Shown here: in pieces, positions 36,660-46,178 of the stretch
Layout: each line of letters opens with the position of its first letter
Numbering within the stretch: the first letter of the stretch is position 1
NCBI RefSeq assembly: GCF_001883705.2
Contig: NZ_MDEQ02000006.1
Location: forward strand, 310,001 to 374,000
Source: Burkholderia catarinensis
GTDB taxonomy: Bacteria; Pseudomonadota; Gammaproteobacteria; Burkholderiales; Burkholderiaceae
Direction: 5' to 3'
Length of the DNA: 64,000 bases
The notes under the pieces: model-generated
Databases searched by the model: none
What the model was told of the DNA's origin: nothing
The model's input: only the letters and a program-made list of their open reading frames with translations
Program-made: the position numbers and the translations under genes

Positions 36660-38114
36660 ATGCATTTCGACGTCATCCTGCGCGGCGGCGCGCTGATCGA
36701 CGGCACGGGCGCCGCGCGCTTCGACGCCGATCTCGGCGTGACCGGCGCGCGCATCGCCGCCATCGGCGACCTGCGCGATGCGACGGCCGCGCACGTGATC
36801 GACGCGAGCGGCCACGTCGTCGCGCCAGGGTTCATCGACAGCCACACGCACGACGACGCATTCGTGCTGACCGATCCGGACGTCGAGCCCAAGGTCGCAC
36901 AGGGCGTCACGACCGTGATCGCCGGCAACTGCGGAATCAGCCTTGCGCCGCTGCTGGCGCAACAGGATGTCCCGCAGCCGCTCGACCTGCTCGGCGCCTG
37001 GCAGACCTTCCGTTTCGCATCGTTCCGCGCGTATCTCGATGCGCTCGACGCGGCGCCCGCCGCCGTCAACACGGCGGCCCTCGTCGGCCATTCGACGTTG
37101 CGCGTGCGGCACATGGACGACCTCGACCGCGCCGCCAATGCCGCGGAAATCGCGGCCATGGCCGCCGACGTGCGCGACGCGATGGCCGCCGGCGCATTCG
37201 GCGTCTCGTCGGGCACGTTCTATCCGCCCGCGGCGGCAGCCACGACCGACGAACTGATCGACACGTGCGCGCCGCTGCGCGACACGGGCGGCGTGTTCGC
37301 CACCCACCTGCGCGACGAGGCCGACGCGATCATCGCATCTCTCGACGAGGCCTTCTCGATCGGGCGCGCGCTCGGCGTGCGCGTCGTGCTGTCGCATCAC
37401 AAGGTGGCCGGCAAGGCCAACCACGGCCGCTCGGCGGAAACGCTCGCGCACATCGACGCGCAGCGCGTGCTGCAACCGCTGTGCCTCGACTGCCACCCGT
37501 ATCCCGCGACGTCGACGATGCTGCGCGCCGACCGCATTCGCCAGTCGTCGCGCGTCCTCCTTGCATGGTCGCGGCCGCACCCCGAACTCGCGGGCCGCGA
37601 TTTCCACGAGCTGCTGCCGCTGTTCGGCGATTCGATCGACGCCGCGATCGACGCATTGCAACCAGCCGGCGCGATTTACTTCGTGATGGACGAAGCCGAC
37701 GTCGAGCGCATCATCCGGCACGATCTCGCGATGGTCGGATCCGACGGCCTGCCGAACGATATGCGCCCGCATCCGCGCCTGTGGGGAACGTTCCCGCGCG
37801 TGCTCGGCGAATTCTCGCGCGAACGCGGGCTGTTTCCGCTCGAAACGGCCGTGCGCAAGATGACGGGCCTCACCGCCGAGCAGTTCGGCATCGTCGATCG
37901 CGGACGGCTCGCGGTCGGCCACTACGCGGATCTCGTCGTGTTCGATGCCGCCCGCGTGATCGATCGCGCGACGTTCGCGAGCCCGACGCTGCGCCCCGAA
38001 GGCATCGAGCACGTATTCGTCAACGGGCAGGCGGTGCTCGAACACGGGCGGCATACCGGTGCGCGCCCGGGCCGCGCGCTGCGCCGCACGAGCCAGGCGC
38101 CTGCCTCTTTCTAG
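36660..38114 (+). CDS. N-acyl-D-amino-acid deacylase (D-aminoacylase family)
   Basis: A 484-residue amidohydrolase that matches D-aminoacylases, which release D-amino acids from N-acyl forms. The N-terminal beta-strand domain (DVILRGGALIDGTGAARFDA) leads into the metal motif FIDSHTHDD (about 59-67), GNCGISLAP (about 91-99) and downstream His residues (LSHHKVAG, DCHPYPAT), ending with the amidohydrolase beta-domain. The ATG at 36660 has AGGAG seven bases upstream. It is followed by an MFS transporter and an amidase, and a D-amino-acid dehydrogenase-like oxidase is nearby, which fits D-amino-acid derivative use. Confidence 0.87.
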   Translation: MHFDVILRGGALIDGTGAARFDADLGVTGARIAAIGDLRDATAAHVIDASGHVVAPGFIDSHTHDDAFVLTDPDVEPKVAQGVTTVIAGNCGISLAPLLAQQDVPQPLDLLGAWQTFRFASFRAYLDALDAAPAAVNTAALVGHSTLRVRHMDDLDRAANAAEIAAMAADVRDAMAAGAFGVSSGTFYPPAAAATTDELIDTCAPLRDTGGVFATHLRDEADAIIASLDEAFSIGRALGVRVVLSHHKVAGKANHGRSAETLAHIDAQRVLQPLCLDCHPYPATSTMLRADRIRQSSRVLLAWSRPHPELAGRDFHELLPLFGDSIDAAIDALQPAGAIYFVMDEADVERIIRHDLAMVGSDGLPNDMRPHPRLWGTFPRVLGEFSRERGLFPLETAVRKMTGLTAEQFGIVDRGRLAVGHYADLVVFDAARVIDRATFASPTLRPEGIEHVFVNGQAVLEHGRHTGARPGRALRRTSQAPASF

Positions 38115-38177
38115 CCATGCCGGCGTGAGGCCATCCGCGATACAACGGCCGCCCGCCTCAACCCGTACGGAGTCCCC

Positions 38178-39518
38178 ATGACGAATTCCAATGGCGCCGC
38201 CGCGCCGCGCGGCATGCAGACCGGCACCGACACGAGCGCGAGTGCTTCCGCGCCCGACATCGACGCACTGTATGCACGATTGAGCCGGCGCATCATCCCG
38301 CTGATCCTCGTCTGCTACTTCTTCGGCTATCTCGACCGCGTGAACGTCGGCTTCGCGAAACTGCAGATGGTGGCCGACCTCCATCTGTCGGATGCCGCGT
38401 ACGGCGTCGGCGCGGGCCTGTTCTTCGTCGGCTACCTGCTGCTTCAGGTGCCGGCCGGCTGGCTTGTGCGCAAGATCGGCGTGAAGCGCTGTCTCGCCGG
38501 CTCGATGCTGGCGTGGGGGGCGGTGTCGGTCGCCACGCTCGCGACCCGCGACACAGCCAGCTTCTACGCACTGCGCTTCCTGCTCGGCGTGACCGAGGCC
38601 AGCTTCTTTCCGGCCGTGATCGCCTATTTCAGCGTGTGGTTTCCGTCGCACCGGCTGGCCAAGGTGATGGCGCTCCTGTTTCTCGCGATGCCGCTGGGCG
38701 TGATCGTCGGTGCGCCGCTATCCGGGTGGATCATGGATGCGACGCACGGCGGCTTCGGGCTGCGCGGCTGGCAATGGATGTTCGTGCTCGAAGGCCTGCC
38801 GGCAATGGGGCTCGGCCTGTATCTGCTCGTTCGCGTGACCGAGCGGGTCGACGATGCGGCGTGGCTGACCGACGCGGAAAAACGGCTGATCCACGCGGAA
38901 ATGGCGCAGGAAGCAGCGGGCAAGCGCACGCAGCTCGGCGCCGCGCTGCGCGAGCCGACGCTGTGGATCCTGGTCGCGACGTCGTTCCTCTACAACGTCG
39001 GCAACTATGGCCTCGTGTTCTGGATGCCGACGATGATCAAGGCGCTCGGCGCGCTCAGCAATCTCGCGATCGGCCTCGTCAGTGCGATTCCGTATCTCGT
39101 CGCATCGATCGCGATGATCGCGAATGCGCAGCATTCGGTGCGCACCGGCGAACGCCGCTGGCATACGGCGCTGCCCGTCACGCTCGGCGGCATCGCGCTG
39201 CTCGCGAGCCTAGGCATGCACGCGCATCCGGTGCTGGCGGTTGCGTGCCTGACCATCGGCGTGGCCGGCATCATGAGCACGCTGGCCATGTTCTGGAGCC
39301 TGCCGTCGCGGATTCTCGCCGGCGAGGCGGCGGCGGGCGGCGCGGGACTCGTCAACATCGGCGCGGCCGTGGCGGGATTCGTCGGCCCGACGCTGATGGG
39401 CTACGCGACGGGATTGACCGGCAGCACCGAGCTCGGCGTCGCGCTGCTCGCCTTCACGCTGTTCGCCGCGGCCGCGCTGATCCTGTCGATTCCGCGCCGG
39501 GTGATGGAGCGCGCATGA
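38178..39518 (+). CDS. MFS transporter, anion:cation symporter-like
   Basis: A 446-residue inner-membrane transporter with twelve helices in two halves and a hydrophilic 30-residue N-terminus. The segment YFFGYLDRVNVGFAKLQMVA and the loop-2/3 motif AGWLVRKIGVKR place it with the ACS group of the major facilitator family, which takes up organic anions such as acyl amino acids. It lies 63 bases after the deacylase, with CGGAG before the ATG, and its stop overlaps the amidase start (ATGA). It probably imports the N-acyl or amide substrate of the neighbouring enzymes. Confidence 0.85.
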   Translation: MTNSNGAAAPRGMQTGTDTSASASAPDIDALYARLSRRIIPLILVCYFFGYLDRVNVGFAKLQMVADLHLSDAAYGVGAGLFFVGYLLLQVPAGWLVRKIGVKRCLAGSMLAWGAVSVATLATRDTASFYALRFLLGVTEASFFPAVIAYFSVWFPSHRLAKVMALLFLAMPLGVIVGAPLSGWIMDATHGGFGLRGWQWMFVLEGLPAMGLGLYLLVRVTERVDDAAWLTDAEKRLIHAEMAQEAAGKRTQLGAALREPTLWILVATSFLYNVGNYGLVFWMPTMIKALGALSNLAIGLVSAIPYLVASIAMIANAQHSVRTGERRWHTALPVTLGGIALLASLGMHAHPVLAVACLTIGVAGIMSTLAMFWSLPSRILAGEAAAGGAGLVNIGAAVAGFVGPTLMGYATGLTGSTELGVALLAFTLFAAAALILSIPRRVMERA

Positions 39519-40888
39519 CCGCGCCGTCGTCGATGCGCAGCGCGCTCGCGCTGGCGGCCGCGATTCGCGCCGGACAGATCGACGCCGTATCGACCGTGCA
39601 GGCCGTGCTCGACGACATCGCATCGCGGGACGGGCGATATCGCGCCTGTTCGCAGACTTTCGACGTGCGGGCGCTGCACGACGCGCGGCGTATCGACGGT
39701 CTCGTACGAGGCGGGCGCGATCCGGGCCCGCTCGCAGGCGTGCCGTTTCTCGTGAAGGGCAATTTCGACGTCGCGGGCTACGTCACCGTCGCCGGATCGC
39801 CGGTGCGTGCCGCGCTGCCGCCGGCAGGCAGCGACGCCGCGATGGTCGCCCGACTCGCCGCGGCCGGCGCGATTCCGGTCGGCGCCACGCACATGGACGA
39901 GCTCGCCTGCGGCGCCACCGGCGTGAATCCGCATTTCGGCGCGGTGCGGCTCCCGGCCGATCCGTCGCGCATGACGGGCGGCTCGTCGAGCGGGTCGGCC
40001 GCCGCGGTGGCGGCCGGCTACGTCCCGCTCGCGCTCGGCAGCGACACCAACGGTTCGATCCGCGCCCCGGCCGCATTGTGCGGCGTCTGGGGCATCCGGC
40101 CCGGCACGCAACGGCTGTCGCGCACGGGATGCGTTCCGTACGCAACCACGCTCGACGCGGTCGGCGGATTCGCGAACGACATCGACGATCTCGCGGCGCT
40201 CTACCGTGCGCTGCTCGGCGCCAGCCCGTTGCCGACACAACGATCGGCGCACGATCCGGCCGCCCCGCTACGCGCCGCCGTGCTGACCGGCGATTTCGAG
40301 CGGCACGCCGATACGGCTGCATGGCAGGCTGTCCGGCACGCGGCGGCCGGCCTGCATGCGGCTGATGCCATCCCGATCGATGGCGCAGAAGCCGCGCGCG
40401 TGCGCGAGGCAGCAGTCGTCGTGTCCAACGTGGAGCTCGCCCGTGCACATCGAGCGCTGCTCGACGCGCCCTCAGCCTGCGTATCGGAACGATTGCGGAC
40501 CCGCATTGCCGCCGGCGCGGCAACGCCCGATGCCGTCTACGCGCAGGCACTGGCCTGCCGCGCCGCGTGGCGTACGCGCATCGCGGCGTACTTCGAGCGC
40601 TACGACATCCTGATCGCGGCCACGACGCCCTATGCGGCGCCGCGATTTACGGACGCCACCGTCGACGTCAACGGCATCGCGCTCGAACCGGCAAAGTCCC
40701 TCGGCATGCTCACGCAACCGATCTCGTTTGCCGACCTGCCGGTGATCGCCGCACCGTGTTTCCGGCCGGGCGAACTGCCGGTCGGGGTGCAACTGATCGG
40801 CGCGCCGGGGGACGAAGCCGCCTGCTTCGCCGCTGCCCGCCGCCTGGCGTCGGCGTCGCGCGAAGCGGGCCACACGAACGGGATCTGA
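39515..40888 (+). CDS. Amidase-signature hydrolase
   Basis: A 457-residue amidase-signature enzyme. The catalytic Ser-cisSer-Lys triad is seen in PFLVKGNFD (Lys, about 75), [14 protein letters not shown] (about 150-163) and the later SDTNGSIRAPA (about 174-184). The overall pattern is like AtzE-type amidases. The ATG overlaps the MFS stop, so translation is coupled. It probably hydrolyses an amide from the same substrate set as the upstream deacylase; the exact compound is not evident. Confidence 0.85.
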   Translation: MTAPSSMRSALALAAAIRAGQIDAVSTVQAVLDDIASRDGRYRACSQTFDVRALHDARRIDGLVRGGRDPGPLAGVPFLVKGNFDVAGYVTVAGSPVRAALPPAGSDAAMVARLAAAGAIPVGATHMDELACGATGVNPHFGAVRLPADPSRMTGGSSSGSAAAVAAGYVPLALGSDTNGSIRAPAALCGVWGIRPGTQRLSRTGCVPYATTLDAVGGFANDIDDLAALYRALLGASPLPTQRSAHDPAAPLRAAVLTGDFERHADTAAWQAVRHAAAGLHAADAIPIDGAEAARVREAAVVVSNVELARAHRALLDAPSACVSERLRTRIAAGAATPDAVYAQALACRAAWRTRIAAYFERYDILIAATTPYAAPRFTDATVDVNGIALEPAKSLGMLTQPISFADLPVIAAPCFRPGELPVGVQLIGAPGDEAACFAAARRLASASREAGHTNGI

Positions 40889-41054
40889 TCCGGCGCGCGG
40901 ATAAGCGAACGGGCCACCGGCCACGCGCCGGCCGCGCGTCCCGCTTGGTGCCCCACGCCGCCGCGAGTATGCTTGCAGTTCGAACGATCTCCAACCTGGG
41001 CGCGCACACCGTACCGCGGGCGAGCGCACCGCTAACCGTCTTTCACCACCACCG

Positions 41055-42296
41055 ATGGACTTCGACGTAATCGTTCTGGGTGCCGGCATCGTCGGCGTCT
41101 CCGCCGCGCTGCACCTGCAGGATCGCGGACGCAAGGTCGCCCTCGTCGATCGCGGCGCGCCCGGCGAAGGCACGAGCTTCGGCAACGCGGGGCTGATCGA
41201 GCGCTCGTCGGTCGAGCCGTATCCGTTCCCGCGCAGCCCGTTCACGCTGATGCGCTACGCGCTGAACCGCTCGACCGATCTCTACTGGCACAGCACGTCG
41301 CTGCCGGCCTTCGCGCCGTGGCTCGCGCGGTTCTGGTGGGAATCCGCGCCGCTGCGTCACGCGGCGGCCTCGCGCGACATGCTGCCGCTGATCGAGCGCT
41401 GCCTCGTCGAGCACGACGCGCTGATCGCGCGCGCCGGCGCCGGCGAGCTCGTCCGTGCAAGCGGCTGGCTGGAAGCGTTCCGCACGCCGGCCGCATTCGA
41501 ACGCGGCGTGGCCGAGGCCGGCCTCACCGCGCGCCGCCACGGGCTCGGCATCACGCCGCTCGATGCGGCCGCGCTGCTCGCGCACGAACCGAGCCTCGCC
41601 CAAGGCTTCTGCGGCGCGCTGCACTGGCTCGATCCGAAAAGCGTCGTCGATCCGTCCGCGCTCGTCAAAGCGTACGCGCAACTGTTCGTGCAAGGCGGCG
41701 GCACGCTGCTCACCGGCGACGCCGCAAGCCTCGACGCGCTGTCGCCCGGCTGGCAGGTCAGCACCCAGGATGGCCCGGCCGCCGCGCCGGCCGTCGTCGT
41801 CGCGCTCGGCCCGTGGTCCGACACGGTGTTCGGCAAGTTCGGCTACAAGATTCCGCTGCGCGAGAAGCGCGGCTATCACATGCACTACGCGCCGTCCGCG
41901 CGCGGCGTGCCGTCGGCGCCGATCGTCGATCGCGAATACGGTTACGTGATCGCGCCGATGCGGCGCGGGCTGCGGCTGACGACCGGCGTCGAGATCGCGC
42001 GGCGCGGCGTGCCGCCGACCGGCGTGCAGCTCGAACGCGCGGAACGCGTCGCGCGGCCCATGTTCGGCTTCGGCGAACGGCTCGACCCGCAGCCGTGGCT
42101 CGGCTTCCGGCCGTGCACGCCCGACATGCGCCCGGTGATCGGCCCCGCGCCCGCGCATCGCGGGCTGTGGTTCTCGTTCGGGCACAACCATCACGGGCTC
42201 ACGCTCGGCCCCGTCACCGGCCGCCTGCTGGCGGAGATGATGACGGGCGAAGCACCGTTCACCGATCCGTCGCCGTATCGCGCGGATCGCTTCTGA
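41055..42296 (+). CDS. FAD-dependent D-amino-acid dehydrogenase-like oxidase
   Basis: A 413-residue DAO-family flavoenzyme, similar to DadA. The FAD motif GAGIVGVSAALHLQDRGRKV opens the protein (about 8-27), SFGNAGLIE (about 42-50) is typical of DadA-like dehydrogenases, and the C-terminal GHNHHGLTLGPVTGRLLAEM is the second FAD contact. It oxidises D-amino acids to 2-oxo acids and passes electrons to the respiratory chain. It lies 166 bases after the amidase on the same strand and completes a plausible route from N-acyl-D-amino acid to keto acid. It converges with the fucose operon. Confidence 0.85.
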   Translation: MDFDVIVLGAGIVGVSAALHLQDRGRKVALVDRGAPGEGTSFGNAGLIERSSVEPYPFPRSPFTLMRYALNRSTDLYWHSTSLPAFAPWLARFWWESAPLRHAAASRDMLPLIERCLVEHDALIARAGAGELVRASGWLEAFRTPAAFERGVAEAGLTARRHGLGITPLDAAALLAHEPSLAQGFCGALHWLDPKSVVDPSALVKAYAQLFVQGGGTLLTGDAASLDALSPGWQVSTQDGPAAAPAVVVALGPWSDTVFGKFGYKIPLREKRGYHMHYAPSARGVPSAPIVDREYGYVIAPMRRGLRLTTGVEIARRGVPPTGVQLERAERVARPMFGFGERLDPQPWLGFRPCTPDMRPVIGPAPAHRGLWFSFGHNHHGLTLGPVTGRLLAEMMTGEAPFTDPSPYRADRF

Positions 42297-42319
42297 ACCT
42301 GCCTCGCGGAAAAGCGCGC

Positions 42320-43087
42320 TCAGTCGAGCGCGCGGCCGAAGATGCGGATCACTTCGTCGAGATGCTCGGCCATCGCGCGGCGCGCGGCCTCCGGGTCGCG
42401 CGCGCGGATCGCATCGAGGATCGCACGATGTTCCCGTTCCGACCGGTGCGGCATGTCGTTCGGCATGTACAGCGACTGCAGCCGCTGGAACATCAGGTCG
42501 TACTTGTGCGCGAGCAACTGCTTGATCATCAGCGCATACGCGGGGTTGTCGCTCGCTTCCGCGATGCGGATATGGAACAGCCGGTCGCCCGGATGCGTGA
42601 GCGAGCCGCTGCGGTTGTCTTCCTGGTTGCGCAGGAACGCTTCGTGGATCCCTTCGATCTGCTCGTCCGAGCCGTGCTTCGCGGCAAGCGACGCGGCTTC
42701 CGGCTCGATCAGCCGGCGCGCCTGCAACAGCGCGAACGGCGGGATTTCGGTGTCGAGATCGAGCGCGATGCCGAGTTCGGGATCGATCTCGACGATCGTG
42801 AAAGGCGCGACCTTCGCGCCGGGTGCGGGTGCAGGTGCAGGTGCGGCGGCGGTTTCGGGATGGCGCACCTTCACGCCGTCGCCAACGCGCACGCTGACGA
42901 GCCCGCTCACTTCAAGCGCGATCAGCGCTTCGCGCACCGACGTGCGCGATACGCCGAACTGTTCGGCCAGCTCACGCTCGGGCGGCAGATAGCTGCCCGG
43001 CGGAAAATCGCCGGACTCGATCATCGCACTGAGCTTGTCGGCGATCTGCTGGTATAGGCGGCGATTCTGAATCGGCTGGATGGACAT
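42320..43087 (-). CDS. GntR-family (FadR subfamily) regulator of L-fucose genes
   Basis: A 255-residue regulator. The N-terminal winged helix includes LPPERELAEQFGVSRTSVRE (about 37-56); a Pro/Ala linker (PAPAPAPG, about 84-91) joins it to an all-helical FCD ligand-binding domain. It is the last gene of the nine-gene operon, 68 bases after the lactonase gene, and so is expected to regulate its own operon from the site at 51582-51594, with a sugar acid or L-fucose as effector. That is inference from position. Confidence 0.85.
   Translation of the reverse strand: MSIQPIQNRRLYQQIADKLSAMIESGDFPPGSYLPPERELAEQFGVSRTSVREALIALEVSGLVSVRVGDGVKVRHPETAAAPAPAPAPGAKVAPFTIVEIDPELGIALDLDTEIPPFALLQARRLIEPEAASLAAKHGSDEQIEGIHEAFLRNQEDNRSGSLTHPGDRLFHIRIAEASDNPAYALMIKQLLAHKYDLMFQRLQSLYMPNDMPHRSEREHRAILDAIRARDPEAARRAMAEHLDEVIRIFGRALD
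42821..42844. repeat. Hexanucleotide tandem repeat in the GntR linker
   Basis: Four copies of RGGTGC (GGGTGC twice, AGGTGC twice) encode the Pro/Ala linker of the regulator. As the unit is two codons, copy changes would alter linker length without breaking the frame. Confidence 0.7.
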
Positions 43088-43155
43088 ACGTTGATGCAGG
43101 TGATCGGTTTCGTTGCGGACGGCCTGACGAATCGAACAGGCCGTTCGCGCCTATT

Positions 43156-44046
43156 TTATATGTCGCGCTTCACATCGCCCGGCACCGCGTAGCAACGCGC
43201 GGCGGTGCCGCCCCACAGCGCGCCGCGTTCGGCCGCCGACAGCCGCGATTCGGCCCAGCGCTCGACCAGCGACGCGACTTCGTCATACGACGCGGCAAGC
43301 AGGCACACGGGCCAGTCCGACCCGAACATCAGCCGCTGCGGCCCGAACGCGTCGAGCGCCGCGTCGAGACACTGCTCGATATGCCGGATGTCCTGCGCGC
43401 GCAGGCCGTGCCGCCAGTCGGCCTCGGTCACGAGCCCCGACAGCTTGCACGCGACATGCGGCAGCGCGCCCAGCTCGCGCAGCGCGGCGCGCCAGCGCGC
43501 GAGCGCCGTCTCGTCGCGCTCGAACTCGGCGAGCGCCGGCTTGCCGACATGGTCGAGCACGAGCCAGTGCGCGTCGTGCCGCGCGCAGAACGCATGCACG
43601 TCCGGCAACTGGCGCTCGAACACGAGCACGTCGTACACGTACCCGTTCGCCTGCAGCCACGCAATGCCGCGATTGAAGCCGGGATCCGCGACGAACGCGC
43701 CGACATCGGCCTCGTCCTGCACCTGGTGACGAAAGCCGCGCAGCTTCGGGCTGCGCCATTCGGCGACACGCTCGGCAAGCTGCGGCGCACCGAGATCCTC
43801 CCAGCCGACCACCGCCGCGATGCGCGCGTCGTCGCGCGCGAGATCGATCAGGAACGCCGTCTCGTCGCGCCCGGCGCGCGCCTGCACCGCGATCGACGCG
43901 CCGAGCGCCTGTGCGTGCATCAGCGGCCACAGCGCATCGGGCAGGTAGTCGCGCGCAAGCACGCCCATCCCGGGGCCGATCCACGGATAGTCGGCCGCGC
44001 GATAACGCCAGAAGTGCTGATGGGAATCGATACGCACTGCGCTCAT
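43156..44046 (-). CDS. L-fucono-lactonase (amidohydrolase family 2)
   Basis: A 296-residue TIM-barrel metal hydrolase. It opens with RIDSHQHFWRY, the family's metal-binding motif, and has LDHVGKPA (about 188-195) and MFGSDWPVCLLAA (about 248-260) with the conserved metal-ligand Asp. This is the pattern of L-fuconolactonase/L-rhamnonolactonase enzymes, which open the lactone made by sugar dehydrogenases. Its place in an operon with fucose dehydrogenase and fuconate dehydratase supports L-fuconolactone as substrate. The ATG at 44046 has GAGGACACC upstream. Confidence 0.82.
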   Translation of the reverse strand: MSAVRIDSHQHFWRYRAADYPWIGPGMGVLARDYLPDALWPLMHAQALGASIAVQARAGRDETAFLIDLARDDARIAAVVGWEDLGAPQLAERVAEWRSPKLRGFRHQVQDEADVGAFVADPGFNRGIAWLQANGYVYDVLVFERQLPDVHAFCARHDAHWLVLDHVGKPALAEFERDETALARWRAALRELGALPHVACKLSGLVTEADWRHGLRAQDIRHIEQCLDAALDAFGPQRLMFGSDWPVCLLAASYDEVASLVERWAESRLSAAERGALWGGTAARCYAVPGDVKRDI

Positions 44047-44109
44047 GGTGTCCTCGTGTTTCGTTCGCCGTGCGACGGCCGCCGCGATACGCGCCGCCGC
44101 ACGCAACGC

Positions 44110-45051
44110 TCAGTCGTACAACACCGCCGCAATCTTCGGGTCGCCGATATTGGTCTTGTCGTACCAGTAGAAACCGGTATCGATGACCTTCGGCAGCTTC
44201 TCGCCCTTGATTGACTTCACGGCCGCCTCGACCGTCTTGTAACCGATCCCGATCGGGTTCTGCGTGATCGCGCCGGCCATCAGCCCGCTGCGGATCGCGT
44301 CCTTCTGCTGCTTGCCGGAATCGTAGCCGACGATCACGACCTTGCGCTTCATCTCGCGCACGCCGTTGACCACGCCGATCGCCGAGCCTTCGTTGGTGCC
44401 GAACAGCCCCTTGAGCTTCGGATACGCCTGCAGGATCGACTTCGTCACCTCGGTCGACTTCAGCTGGTCACCTTCGCCGTACTGCACGGTCACGACCTGC
44501 ACCTTCGGGTGCGCCGACTTCATCCGCTCGAGAAAACCGTCGCGGCGGTCGATGCCGGTGCGGCTCGTCTGGTCGTGCGCGACCACGGCCACCTCGCCTT
44601 CGTCGCCGATCAGCGCGGCGAGCTTGTCGGCGGCAAGCGATGCGGCGGCCTTGTTGTTGGTCGCGGCGGTCGTCGCCGGGATATCGCTGTCGACGCCCGA
44701 GTCGAACGCGATCACCGGGATCTTCTCGGCCTGTGCCTTCTTCAGGAGCGGCAGCGCGGCCTTGCTGTCGAGCGCCGCGAAGCCGAGCGCGGCCGGCTTC
44801 TTCGCGATCGCGGCCGACAGCATGTCGATCTGCTTGTCGACCATCGCCTCGGTTTCGGGGCCTTCGAACGTCACCTTGACCTTGTAGTCCTTCGCGGCCT
44901 GCATCGCGCCCGATTTCACGGCCTGCCAGAACTGATGCTGGAAGCCCTTCGAGATCAGCGGGATGTAGGTTTCCTGCGCCTGCGCGCCGGCCGTGACGCC
45001 GACGGCGAACGTCAGCCCGACGATCGCGTTCAACACCTTGCTCCTGATCAC
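44110..45051 (-). CDS. Sugar ABC transporter substrate-binding protein
   Basis: A 313-residue periplasmic protein of the ribose-type (CUT2) group. The signal peptide (residues 1 to about 24, ending GAQAQ) is followed by ETYIPLISKGFQHQFWQAVK, a standard start of the mature fold; FDSGVD and GTNEGSA ligand-site motifs follow. The start is a GTG at 45051, chosen because AAGGAG lies seven bases upstream; the ATG-started frame would add 19 Arg-rich residues. With the permease and ATPase next to it, it probably captures L-fucose. Confidence 0.85.
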   Translation of the reverse strand: MIRSKVLNAIVGLTFAVGVTAGAQAQETYIPLISKGFQHQFWQAVKSGAMQAAKDYKVKVTFEGPETEAMVDKQIDMLSAAIAKKPAALGFAALDSKAALPLLKKAQAEKIPVIAFDSGVDSDIPATTAATNNKAAASLAADKLAALIGDEGEVAVVAHDQTSRTGIDRRDGFLERMKSAHPKVQVVTVQYGEGDQLKSTEVTKSILQAYPKLKGLFGTNEGSAIGVVNGVREMKRKVVIVGYDSGKQQKDAIRSGLMAGAITQNPIGIGYKTVEAAVKSIKGEKLPKVIDTGFYWYDKTNIGDPKIAAVLYD

Positions 45052-45121
45052 TTCGCGTCTCCTTGGTTGGTATCTACCGGGATGCCGGCCGGGCCGGCGG
45101 TGAAGCACCTGCTTATGCGTG

Positions 45122-46159
45122 TCAGCGGCGCCGCCGGCGCAGGATGTCGACGTAGACGGCGAGGATGATGATCACGCCCGTCACGACCGTCTGCCATTCC
45201 TGCGCGACCGACATGATGCGCAGGCCGTTGGTCAGCACGCTCATGATGAACGCGCCGATGATCGTGCCGACGATGCTGCCCGCGCCGCCCGACAGCGACG
45301 TGCCGCCGATCACGACGGCCGCGATCGCATCGAGCTCGTAGCCCTGCCCGAGCGCGGGCTGCGCGGAATTCAGGCGCGACGCGATCAAGAGGCCGGCGAT
45401 CCCGCACACCGCGCCGCTGAACGTATAGACCGCGATCTTCCACGCGTCGACGTTCACGCCGGACAGCCGCAGCGCCTCCTCGTTGCTGCCGAGCGCGAAC
45501 GTGTAGCGGCCGAAGATCGTCCGGTTCAGCACGATCGACGCGCCGATCGCGACGAGAAACAGGATCAGCACCGCGTTCGGAATTGGCAGCGCGGGAATCA
45601 GGTTACCGATCAGCGAATCCTGCGCGATCGACGTGAAGCCCGGCGTGTCGTTGAAGTAGATCGGCCGCGTGCCCGAGATCACGAGCGACAGCCCCTTGAG
45701 CAACATCATCATGCCGAGCGTCGCGATGAACGGCGGCACCTTCATCTTCGCGATCACGAAGCCCGACACGCTGCCCGACAGCGCGCCGAACCCCAGCGCG
45801 GCCAGGATCCCGAGCGGCAGCGGCATCCCCCATTTCGTCAGCACAACGCCGGCCATCACCGCGCAGAACGTCATCAGCGTGCCGACCGACAGGTCGATGC
45901 CCGACGTGATGATCACGTACGTACAGGCAACGGCCAGCACGCCGTTCACCGCGGTGGCCTGCAGGATCGACACGAGGTTGTCGACTTCGAGGAAGTTCGG
46001 CGACGCGAAGCTGAAGAATGCGATCAGCAGCACGAGGCTCGCGAACGCGAGCAACTTCTGCCGCGCGGCCGGGTTGAAGAAGCGCGCACGGAAGCCGGCA
46101 GCGCCGGCCGGCGTGTCGCCGGAAGCAAGGGGCGGAACGGGATGCGTATCGTTGGACAT
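45122..46159 (-). CDS. Sugar ABC transporter permease (RbsC-like)
   Basis: A 345-residue inner-membrane protein with about ten helices. It contains the CUT2 permease features NVDAWKIAVYTFSGAVCGIA and GGTSLSGGAGSIVGTIIGAF near the C-terminus, and TSGIDLSVGTLM in the middle, all typical of RbsC. The N-terminal 40 residues are hydrophilic. It lies between the ATPase gene (19 bases) and the binding-protein gene (70 bases), and forms the homodimeric channel for the proposed L-fucose importer. Confidence 0.88.
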   Translation of the reverse strand: MSNDTHPVPPLASGDTPAGAAGFRARFFNPAARQKLLAFASLVLLIAFFSFASPNFLEVDNLVSILQATAVNGVLAVACTYVIITSGIDLSVGTLMTFCAVMAGVVLTKWGMPLPLGILAALGFGALSGSVSGFVIAKMKVPPFIATLGMMMLLKGLSLVISGTRPIYFNDTPGFTSIAQDSLIGNLIPALPIPNAVLILFLVAIGASIVLNRTIFGRYTFALGSNEEALRLSGVNVDAWKIAVYTFSGAVCGIAGLLIASRLNSAQPALGQGYELDAIAAVVIGGTSLSGGAGSIVGTIIGAFIMSVLTNGLRIMSVAQEWQTVVTGVIIILAVYVDILRRRRR

Positions 46160-46178
46160 GATCGGGTAGACGTCAGAT

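Noticed and set aside
42821..42844. Phase-variable repeat in the GntR gene
   Set aside because: The 6-base unit cannot shift the frame; only linker length would change.
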